DNA of 42,132 nt from Betaproteobacteria bacterium. Lineage in GTDB: Bacteria; Pseudomonadota; Gammaproteobacteria; Burkholderiales; Burkholderiaceae_C. Below are positions 35,649 through 42,132 of the stretch, piece by piece. The position numbers were made by a program, and so were the translations under genes. Under the pieces are notes generated by a model. The model ran no database searches. It was not told the origin of the DNA and worked only from the letters and a program-made list of their open reading frames with translations. How positions within the stretch are numbered: the first letter of the stretch is position 1; each line of letters begins with the position of its first letter. The stretch lies in the NCBI GenBank assembly GCA_016868205.1, contig VGHR01000014.1:1-42132 (forward strand), read 5' to 3'.

Positions 35649-37121
35649 ATGCCGCAAGAAATCCTGATCAATTGGTCGCCCCAGGAGACCCGCGTGGCCT
35701 TGGTCGAGCAAGGGGCTGTGCAGGAGTTGCATGTCGAGCGCGCGCTCGAGCGCGGTTTGGTGGGCAATATCTACCTGGGTAAGGTGGCGCGGGTTTTACC
35801 GGGCATGCAGTCGGCCTTTGTCGACATAGGGCTGGAGCGGGCGGGGTTTTTGCATGTCGGCGACCTCTTGAGCAGCATCGCCAGCCGTCATACCGAGACA
35901 GAAGGGGGGCGGGTCGAGCCAGCTTTGCCCATCGAAAAGCAGGTGTTCGAGGGGCAAACCTTGTTGGTGCAAGTGCTCAAAGACCCCATCGGGACGAAAG
36001 GGGCACGGCTCAGCGCGCAAGTAAGTGTTGCTGGCCGGCTTCTGGTCTATTTGCCGCAGGATCGACACATCGGTGTGTCGCAGAAAATCCCGCCCGACCA
36101 AAGGCTGGAGCTGCGTCAGCGCTTGCAGAGGCTGGCCGGAGATCTCGGTGGTTTCATTCTGCGAACCAATGCAGAAGAGGCCAGCGATACCGAGCTGTCC
36201 GACGATATCGCCTATCTGTCTAAAACCTGGTCCCGGATTCGTGAGCAATCGGTTCGGCTGCCCCCCGCGTCTTTACTCCACCAAGACCTCACCTTGATGC
36301 AACGAGTTCTGCGCGATATTGCCTCGCCGCTGACTCAGTTCATTCGCATTGATTCGCGTGAGCAGCATCGGGCTCTGCAGGATTTCGCTCTCGAATTCAC
36401 GCCCGATCAAGCCGAGCGCATTGTTCTTTATACCGGCGAGCGCCCGATATTTGACCTGCACAACATCGATGAGGAGGTTGTCCGGGCCTTGGGACGCCGG
36501 GTCGACCTCAAGTCGGGCGGCTACCTGATCATCGACCAGACCGAAGCGCTGACCACCATCGATGTCAACACAGGCGCTTATGTGGGGGCTCGCAACTTCG
36601 AGGACACCATTTTCAAGACCAATCTGGAGTCGGCCCAGGCCATCGCCCGCCAACTGCGCTTGCGCAATCTGGGGGGCATCATGATCGTCGACTTCATCGA
36701 CATGGCCCGGCCTGAGCACCGACAGGCGGTTCTTGAAGAGCTCAAAAAACAGTTGTCCCGCGATCGGGTGAAAACCACGGTCAATGGCTTTTCTGCGCTT
36801 GGACTGCTCGAGATGACACGCAAGCGCACCCGGGAATCGCTGGCCCACCAATTGTGCGAGCCCTGCCCCACCTGTGACGGCCGCGGAATCGTCAAGACCG
36901 CGCGCAGCGTCACCTACGACATCCTGCGTGAAATTTTGCGTGAAGCTCGTCAGTTCAACCCACGAGAATTTCGGGTGATCGCTGCCCCCGCGGTCATTGA
37001 GTTATTCCTGGATGAGGAAAGCCAGCATCTGGCGGGCTTGTCCGACTTCATCGGCAAGCCGATTTCTTTGCAGGCCGATGCGGCGCTGCCGCAGGAACGG
37101 TACGATGTGGTGTTGCTTTGA
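35649..37121 (+). CDS. rng: Ribonuclease G
   Basis: A 490-residue endoribonuclease for 16S rRNA 5' maturation and mRNA decay. An S1 RNA-binding domain lies at about 39-128 (GNIYLGKVARVLPGMQSAFVDIG). The catalytic Asp pair is Asp305 (TTIDVNTGAYVG) and Asp348 (MIVDFIDM). The Zn-link is CPTC (Cys406-Cys409). The long C-terminal scaffold of RNase E is absent, which marks it as RNase G. It is the last gene of the plus-strand run from yebC and converges on msbA with a 46-bp gap. Confidence 0.95.
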   Translation: MPQEILINWSPQETRVALVEQGAVQELHVERALERGLVGNIYLGKVARVLPGMQSAFVDIGLERAGFLHVGDLLSSIASRHTETEGGRVEPALPIEKQVFEGQTLLVQVLKDPIGTKGARLSAQVSVAGRLLVYLPQDRHIGVSQKIPPDQRLELRQRLQRLAGDLGGFILRTNAEEASDTELSDDIAYLSKTWSRIREQSVRLPPASLLHQDLTLMQRVLRDIASPLTQFIRIDSREQHRALQDFALEFTPDQAERIVLYTGERPIFDLHNIDEEVVRALGRRVDLKSGGYLIIDQTEALTTIDVNTGAYVGARNFEDTIFKTNLESAQAIARQLRLRNLGGIMIVDFIDMARPEHRQAVLEELKKQLSRDRVKTTVNGFSALGLLEMTRKRTRESLAHQLCEPCPTCDGRGIVKTARSVTYDILREILREARQFNPREFRVIAAPAVIELFLDEESQHLAGLSDFIGKPISLQADAALPQERYDVVLL

Positions 37122-37167
37122 GCGCGCGAGCCTTTTTCGAGTGGCCCGCTGTACTGGTCGTTGGTTC

Positions 37168-38934
37168 TCAGGCCTTAAAGCCCAAACTGTACAGATGGGA
37201 GTAATGGCCACCAAGCGCCATCAACTGCAGATGCGTGCCGGTCTCTACGATTTGCCCCCCCTCCAGCACGACGATACGATCGGCATGCTGAATCGTCGAG
37301 AGTCGATGCGCCACCACCAGTGAAGTCCGGCCCGCTCGCACCCGGTCTATGGCCTGCTGAACGAACAGTTCTGACTCGTTATCCAGCGCAGAGGTGGCCT
37401 CGTCGAGGATCAGCACGGGGGCGTCCTTGTACAAGGCTCTGGCGATCGCTAGGCGTTGGCGCTGACCGCCAGACAGTTGCATCGCGTTGTGGCCGATCGG
37501 GCTGTCCATGCCTTGTGGCAGGTCCTCCAGCAGCGACTCCAGGTTGGCCGCGACCAGGCACTGCTCCACTCGCCGGCGGTCGGGCTCCTGGCCCAGGGCG
37601 ACATTGACGGCCAAGCTATCGTTGAGCATCACCACATGTTGACTAACATAGCCAAATTGCGCACGCAGATTGGCCAGGTCCCAGCGTTCAAGGTCTATGC
37701 CATCGAGCAGGACCTGTCCACCTTGGCGGGCTACCAGGCGAGGCAGAAGGTTGACCAGCGTGCTCTTGCCTGAGCCTGAACTGCCCACCAAAGCGACGGT
37801 CTGGCCGGCATGAATGTGCAGGCTCAAGTTGTCCAGTGCCGCGCTGCCCTCGTTGCTGTAGCGCACCTGCACCGATTGAAACTCGATTTCCCCTCGGGCA
37901 CGGCGGCTCTGATGTTGACCGCTGGTCTCATCAGGAACCTCCTCGAGCAGACGCAGCGCGCGCTCAATGGCCGCTACGCCTCGGGTCAGGGGGCTGCCGA
38001 TTTCCGCCAGGCTTTTGAGCGGCGCAATCACCAGCAGCATGGCCGTGATGAAAGCCACAAAGCCGCCCACCGTGGTCAGCCCCGCCTGGCTTTGCATCAA
38101 AGCGATCGCGATCACGGCCGAGAGTGCCAAGGCCGACAGTATTTGAGTCAGTGCGCTCATGCCGCTGTGTGCGAGGGTGCTTTTTAGCGAGAGCTGGCGC
38201 AGGGTGTTGCTCAACTGGCCAAACCGTCGAGCCTGCTGCCCCTGGGCTGCGTGCAGACGAATATCTCTGTGGGCCAGGACATTTTCTTCGACCACATAGG
38301 CCAATTGGTCGGTGGCGTGCTGGGTTTGCTGCGAGAGCCGGTACAAGCGCCGGGTGAGGCTGCGAACCATGATGATCAGCGGCGGCAGGATAAGCGCGAC
38401 CACCGCAGTGAGCTTCCAGTTGAGGTAAAGCAGGTAAACGACCAGGGCCAGCAGGGTCAGGGTATCGCGGAGCAGCCGGATCAGGGTGTGGATCAGAACC
38501 GAGGACCCGTTTTGTACCTCGTAAACCACGGTGTTGGCCAGGCTGCTGGCACTCTCCTGTTCGTACAGCGGGAGGTGTGCGCGCAACATCTTGGCAAACA
38601 TGTCATCGCGTAGGCGCTGCAAGCCGACGTTGATGATGCGTGCCAGTGCGTACTGCGAGAAAAAGCCACCTGCCGCCCTGAGGCCAAAGACCAAGACCAG
38701 CAAGGTTGGCACATGCCAAAGCGGTACTCGCCCTTCACCCTGAAAGCCGCGATCGAGCAGTGGCTTGAGCAGAGCCGGAATCATCGGCTCGGTGGCCGCA
38801 GCCAGGACGGTTGCCGCGATGGCCAGGGTCCAGGTGGCTTTGCTTCGAGCGAAATAGGGCCAGATGCGGTCTACCTGAAGCCGCAAGCGTTTGAGGAGAG
38901 GGGCCGGTTTGGACAAAGTCCCACTTTGATTCAT
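37168..38934 (-). CDS. msbA: Lipid A export ABC transporter, MsbA-like
   Basis: A 588-residue half-transporter with a membrane domain and an ATPase domain. Six helices lie in the first 320 residues (e.g. TLAIAATVLAAATEP, DTLTLLALVVYLLYL). The ATPase has Walker A GSSGSGKSTL, Q-loop YVSQHV, signature LSGGQRQRLAIARAL, Walker B VLILDEATSALD and switch His in VAHRLST. The sequence is MsbA-like and flips core-lipid A across the inner membrane. The ATG at 38934 was chosen as the first Met before the family start; it has no strong ribosome binding site. It is divergent from a glycosyltransferase gene. Confidence 0.92.
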   Translation of the reverse strand: MNQSGTLSKPAPLLKRLRLQVDRIWPYFARSKATWTLAIAATVLAAATEPMIPALLKPLLDRGFQGEGRVPLWHVPTLLVLVFGLRAAGGFFSQYALARIINVGLQRLRDDMFAKMLRAHLPLYEQESASSLANTVVYEVQNGSSVLIHTLIRLLRDTLTLLALVVYLLYLNWKLTAVVALILPPLIIMVRSLTRRLYRLSQQTQHATDQLAYVVEENVLAHRDIRLHAAQGQQARRFGQLSNTLRQLSLKSTLAHSGMSALTQILSALALSAVIAIALMQSQAGLTTVGGFVAFITAMLLVIAPLKSLAEIGSPLTRGVAAIERALRLLEEVPDETSGQHQSRRARGEIEFQSVQVRYSNEGSAALDNLSLHIHAGQTVALVGSSGSGKSTLVNLLPRLVARQGGQVLLDGIDLERWDLANLRAQFGYVSQHVVMLNDSLAVNVALGQEPDRRRVEQCLVAANLESLLEDLPQGMDSPIGHNAMQLSGGQRQRLAIARALYKDAPVLILDEATSALDNESELFVQQAIDRVRAGRTSLVVAHRLSTIQHADRIVVLEGGQIVETGTHLQLMALGGHYSHLYSLGFKA

Positions 38935-39268
38935 TAAACTGCGGGGTGTTCGTTCGGACGCGGCCAAATCGACGGCTGCATGCGAGCCGCCAATTATCCA
39001 GCAAGGCCGCCTGGTTTTCTTCTGTGGCGCGTGCCACCCAGGCATAACATGGGGCCGACCGCCCCTGCAGTCTTTAGTTTCATGAGTTTTACGGATACGA
39101 TACAGGTGCCCCAAGACACGATCGACAGCTATGGGGACTTGCGGCGCTGCCCGATCGTGCTCGCGGCCTTTGCAGTGATGCGTGACAAAGACTTTTTCTT
39201 AGGTGCGCTCATAGCTGGTGCGGTGGCTATCTGTGGCTGATGGGCCCGTGACGGCGCTGGAGGCCCCT
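38935..39268. other. Intergenic region between divergent msbA and the glycosyltransferase gene
   Basis: 334 bp that should hold both promoters. No confident -35/-10 pair, terminator or RNA was found. A 52-codon frame (39082-39240, + strand) with a hydrophobic end is present but lacks a ribosome binding site. Confidence 0.4.
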
Positions 39269-40105
39269 GTGAACATCAGCTTCATTGTCCTGACCTACAA
39301 CCGGCCCGATGCCTTGCTGGCTGTCTTGCGATCCTTGGCGGATCAATGCAGGCCCGGTGATCAGGTTCTCGTGGCCGATGACGGCTCGCGTGCCCACTGC
39401 GTGGAGCTGCTGCGTGATCAAGTGCCCAGCTTTCCCTGTCCGATATCCCATGTCTGGCATGAGGATCGCGGCTTTACCGCTTCTGCCGCCCGTAACAGGG
39501 CGGCGCTTCAGGCCTCAGAATCCTATTTGGTTTTCCTCGACGGCGACTGCGTGCCTGGGCCTGCGTTTGTCGAAAACCACCGGGCCCTGGCCGAGCGGGG
39601 CTGCTTCGTCAACGGTAGCCGCGTGCTTCTGGACAAAGCCTTGACCGAATTCGTCCTTGCCGACAAGCTTAACCTGGCTCGATTGCCGGCTTCCTTTTGG
39701 GTCCGGGCCTGGTTCAGTGGTCATGCCAACAAGCTGCACCATCTCTTGCCTTGGCCCAGGAATTGGCGGGGGATTCATCGGGTGTTTTCCTGGCGCGGCA
39801 TTCGTAGCTGCAACTTCGGTGTGTGGCGGGATGATTTTTTCGGGGTCAATGGATTCGATCAGGTTTTCCATGGCTGGGGCCATGAGGATGCCGACTTGGT
39901 TCTCAGACTGCACCATGCCGGCAGGGCCCGTAAGAACGGTTTTCTCGCGACCGAAGTGTTTCATTTGTGGCATCCCGAAAACCCCAGGCTCAATGAGTCC
40001 ATCAATCGCGCCCGGGTGATGGAACGCCGCGATACGGGTACCTTATGGGCCGAGTCGGGGCTGAGCCAGATCGCGGCCTCTGAGGGCACCGTGACTCCTC
40101 TATAG
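39269..40105 (+). CDS. Family 2 glycosyltransferase
   Basis: A 278-residue GT-A fold glycosyltransferase. ISFIVLTYNRPDALLAVLRSL is the GT2 start, VLVADDGS binds the nucleotide, and FLDGDCVPG gives the metal-binding DxD. A C-terminal WGHEDADLVLRL motif resembles galactosyltransferase-type second domains. The GTG at 39269 was chosen because GGAGG at 39259-39263 is 6 bases before it; an ATG at 39218 has none. The lack of membrane helices implies a cytoplasmic enzyme. Location beside msbA suggests a role in lipopolysaccharide core or surface glycan, but the sugar is unknown. Confidence 0.88.
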   Translation: MNISFIVLTYNRPDALLAVLRSLADQCRPGDQVLVADDGSRAHCVELLRDQVPSFPCPISHVWHEDRGFTASAARNRAALQASESYLVFLDGDCVPGPAFVENHRALAERGCFVNGSRVLLDKALTEFVLADKLNLARLPASFWVRAWFSGHANKLHHLLPWPRNWRGIHRVFSWRGIRSCNFGVWRDDFFGVNGFDQVFHGWGHEDADLVLRLHHAGRARKNGFLATEVFHLWHPENPRLNESINRARVMERRDTGTLWAESGLSQIAASEGTVTPL

Positions 40106-40127
40106 TTGCGACATTGCGAATTCTCCC

Positions 40128-41405
40128 ATGACTGGTTTCCTAAATAGACGGCTTCTCGTTCTCGGCGCCCTCTCTGCGCCTCTGACCGCCCGCGCCCAAT
40201 TTCGTGTTGAGGTCTCGGGCTTGGGCATGGCGCAGCTGCCGATTGCTTTACCCGCCTTACGCGGGGAGGGGGTTGCACCGCAGGCTGTCAGTGCCGTTGT
40301 GCGGGCGGATCTGGAGCGCAGCGGGATGTTTCGCGCTGTCGAGGCCGGCGGCGCGGTTGTCGATGAGACATCGCAGCTCGACTCGGCGCTCTGGCGACAG
40401 CGGGGCGCCGACTTCATGGTCGCCGGCAGTATCTCGGCCCTGGCCAACGGCAGCTTTGATGTGCGGTTTCGTTTGTGGGATGCGGTGCGCGCCCAGGACC
40501 TGGGGGGCCAGGCCTTCGCGGTGACCCGGTCTGACTTGCGCGGTGTTGCGCATCGCATCGCCGATTTTATTTACGAAAAACTGATCGGGGAGAAGGGCGT
40601 TTTTTCCACGCGAATTACCTTTGTGACGCGGGCTGGCGGCAGACACACCCTGTGGGTGGCCGATGCCGATGGGGGTAATCCGCAGCCGGTGCGATTCAGC
40701 CCCGAGCCCATCATTTCGCCGTCGTGGTCGCCATCGGGCTCGCACTTGGCCTATGTGTCCTTCGAGTCACGCAAGCCTGATATTTTCGTGCTCGATATGA
40801 AAACCGGCCGGCCCCGTTTGATGGCCAACTTCAGGGGCTCGAACAGCGCGCCGGCCTGGAGCGCCGACGGGCGGCAAATCGTGGCCACGCTCAGTCGCGA
40901 TGGCGGCTCCCAAATTTTCGCCATCGACGCTACTTTAGGCGGGGAGCCCCGGCGACTGATTCAATCGGGCAGCATCGATACCGAACCGGTTTGTTCGGCC
41001 GATGGTCGCTGGATTTACTTTGTCAGTGACCGCAGCGGTTCGCCGCAGATCTATCGCATGGCCACCAGTGGTGGTCAGGCTGAATGGGTCAACACCGGCC
41101 TGCGCTACAACATTTCGCCGGCCGTCAGTCCCGACGGGCGCTTCATTGCTTTCGTGGCCCGCCTCGACAACGCCTTCCGGCTCCATTTGATGGACTTGTC
41201 CACCCGTGCGGTGACGCCGCTATCCGATACCGCCGCCGACGAAAGCCCGAGTTTTTCGCCCAATGGCCGACTCATTTTGTACGCCACGCAGCAGCAGGGA
41301 CGCGATCAATTGATGACCACCACCTTGGATGGTCGTATTCGGGCCGCGCTGTTGGGGCAAAATGGCTCAATTCGGGATCCGCAGTGGGGGCCCTATGCCC
41401 AATAG
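40128..41405 (+). CDS. tolB: Tol-Pal system protein TolB
   Basis: A 425-residue periplasmic beta-propeller protein of the Tol-Pal envelope complex. A signal peptide (RRLLVLGALSAPLTARAQ) precedes the N-terminal domain (about 23-155) and a six-bladed propeller with repeats such as ISPSWSPSGSHLAYVSFES, SAPAWSADGRQIVATLS, TEPVCSADGRWIYFVSDR, ISPAVSPDGRFIAFVAR and ESPSFSPNGRLILYAT. The propeller binds Pal. pal follows after 50 bp and cpoB after that, the usual order; tolQRA are not in the window. Confidence 0.95.
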   Translation: MTGFLNRRLLVLGALSAPLTARAQFRVEVSGLGMAQLPIALPALRGEGVAPQAVSAVVRADLERSGMFRAVEAGGAVVDETSQLDSALWRQRGADFMVAGSISALANGSFDVRFRLWDAVRAQDLGGQAFAVTRSDLRGVAHRIADFIYEKLIGEKGVFSTRITFVTRAGGRHTLWVADADGGNPQPVRFSPEPIISPSWSPSGSHLAYVSFESRKPDIFVLDMKTGRPRLMANFRGSNSAPAWSADGRQIVATLSRDGGSQIFAIDATLGGEPRRLIQSGSIDTEPVCSADGRWIYFVSDRSGSPQIYRMATSGGQAEWVNTGLRYNISPAVSPDGRFIAFVARLDNAFRLHLMDLSTRAVTPLSDTAADESPSFSPNGRLILYATQQQGRDQLMTTTLDGRIRAALLGQNGSIRDPQWGPYAQ

Positions 41406-41455
41406 ACCCGGTCGAAAAAGTTCTTGAATGACCAGCACGAAAGGGAGATGTCGGT

Positions 41456-42073
41456 ATGAAATCCAGACCCATGATTGCGATGTCCGTCCTAGCGGTTTCC
41501 CTGCTGCTTGGAGCCTGCGGCTCCAGGGTCAAGCTCAATGAGGTGGCGGTAGAGGATCGCAATATTACGGGGGCCAATGCCGCTGCCTCCTCGGGGGCGG
41601 CGGGTGGGGCGGGTTCGGCCTCCGGATCAGGCGCAAGCTCAGCCCAGGGTGCGGGAGCGGCCTTGGCACCTGCAACGTCGGCTGGCGCGAGCATTGCCCC
41701 CAGTGATTTGGCCGCGCGCAAGGGGCCCGCTGCGGTGCCTTCAGATCTGGCCCTGGTGATCTACTTCGACTACGACAGCTTCGAGATCAAGCCTGAGTTT
41801 CAGCCAGTTGTTCAGGGCCATGCCCGTTACTTGAGTGTCAACAAAGACCGCAAGCTGGTTTTGGAAGGGCATACCGATGAGCGCGGGGGGCGCGAATACA
41901 ACTTGGCTCTGGGGCAAAAGCGCGCCGAGTCGGTCTCCCGCGCCCTCTCGGTCCTTGGCGTGACCGGCGCCCAGGTGGAGTCGGTGAGTTTTGGGCAGGA
42001 GACTCCAGCGGCAACCGGCTCTGATGAAGTGGCCTTCCAGAAGAATCGCCGCGTCGAGTTCAGATACCGGTGA
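41456..42073 (+). CDS. pal: Peptidoglycan-associated lipoprotein Pal
   Basis: A 205-residue outer-membrane lipoprotein. The signal ends in a lipobox LLGAC with Cys20 as the lipidated residue. A long Ala/Gly/Ser spacer (about 40-80) precedes the OmpA-like domain: IYFDYDSFEIKPEFQ, LVLEGHTDERGGREYNLALGQKRAESV and QKNRRVEFRYR. The Asp and Arg of this domain bind diaminopimelate in peptidoglycan. The spacer is longer than in E. coli Pal. AGGGAGAT at 41441-41448 is its ribosome binding site. Confidence 0.95.
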   Translation: MKSRPMIAMSVLAVSLLLGACGSRVKLNEVAVEDRNITGANAAASSGAAGGAGSASGSGASSAQGAGAALAPATSAGASIAPSDLAARKGPAAVPSDLALVIYFDYDSFEIKPEFQPVVQGHARYLSVNKDRKLVLEGHTDERGGREYNLALGQKRAESVSRALSVLGVTGAQVESVSFGQETPAATGSDEVAFQKNRRVEFRYR

Positions 42074-42132
42074 CTGCGATGGCGCCACTTTCTCGAGCCT
42101 TGATCGGCTGCTTGCTCTGCGCGGTCACCGGT
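42070..42132 (+). CDS. cpoB: CpoB (YbgF) homologue, 5' end only
   Basis: The window ends 63 bases into a gene that follows pal. The codons give a hydrophobic start (MAPLSRALIGCLLCAVTG from the ATG at 42079) that looks like a signal peptide. A GTG at 42070 overlaps the pal stop (GTGA) and is an alternative start. The name rests on position: cpoB/ybgF normally follows pal. Nothing of the TPR domain is visible. Confidence 0.6.
   Translation, partial: MTAMAPLSRALIGCLLCAVTG

Noticed and set aside
39082..39240. 52-codon frame between msbA and the glycosyltransferase
   Set aside because: No ribosome binding site, no recognised family, and it lies in a region expected to hold divergent promoters. 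Not excluded, but not supported.

Overview
The window is a stretch of chromosome from a high-GC betaproteobacterium. Gene content and order point to Burkholderiales, probably close to Comamonadaceae: lpxK-Trm112-kdsB-adk, xseA next to sodB, hemF-nadD-rsfS-rlmH-maf-rng, tolB-pal-cpoB, a TakP-like TRAP transporter and an E. coli-like two-box lexA operator. The taxon is inferred from synteny and protein similarity recalled from memory; no search was run.

Positions 1-2937 are accessory DNA. They hold the 3' end of an IS3-family insertion sequence, an amidase, a broken RepA-like helicase fused out of frame to a second unidentified remnant, three spaced heptamers, and the 3' half of a tRNA-Val(GAC) gene without its 5' half. 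The last item looks like the right attachment site of an integrated element whose body lies to the left. From about 2938 on the sequence looks like ordinary chromosome.

Positions 2938-8614 hold a TRAP transporter (binding protein on +, the two permease subunits on -, separated by a bidirectional terminator) and a secreted GH18 chitinase with three chitin-binding repeats. About 18 codons of the chitinase catalytic domain are read in the wrong frame between two compensating indels.

Positions 8842-14637 are a five-gene minus-strand cluster: D-2-hydroxyacid dehydrogenase, 3-hydroxyacyl-CoA dehydrogenase, enoyl-CoA hydratase, APH-fold kinase and acyl-CoA dehydrogenase. The last two correspond to the two halves of the animal ACAD10/11 fusion, which suggests entry of 4-hydroxy acids into beta-oxidation.

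Positions 14719-16640 contain lexA, with two tandem SOS boxes in the region it shares with a divergent L-asparaginase gene. Positions 16687-19454 are the lipid A/Kdo operon lpxK-Trm112-kdsB-adk. Positions 19792-24073 carry xseA, sodB, a DUF192 gene, a small Lys/Ala-repeat protein and icd. Positions 24263-29645 carry clpS-clpA, trhO and a HerA-like ATPase gene. Positions 29721-37121 form a long plus-strand run (yebC, purD, acyltransferase, hemF, nadD, rsfS, rlmH, maf, rng), many with 4-nt start/stop overlaps. Positions 37168-42132 carry msbA (-), a glycosyltransferase, and tolB-pal-cpoB, which runs off the end.

No rRNA, complete tRNA, CRISPR array or intact integrase was seen. Most of the window is housekeeping. 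The points most worth checking are the island edge, the frame-swapped chitinase segment, the ACAD10/11-like cluster and the double LexA operator.
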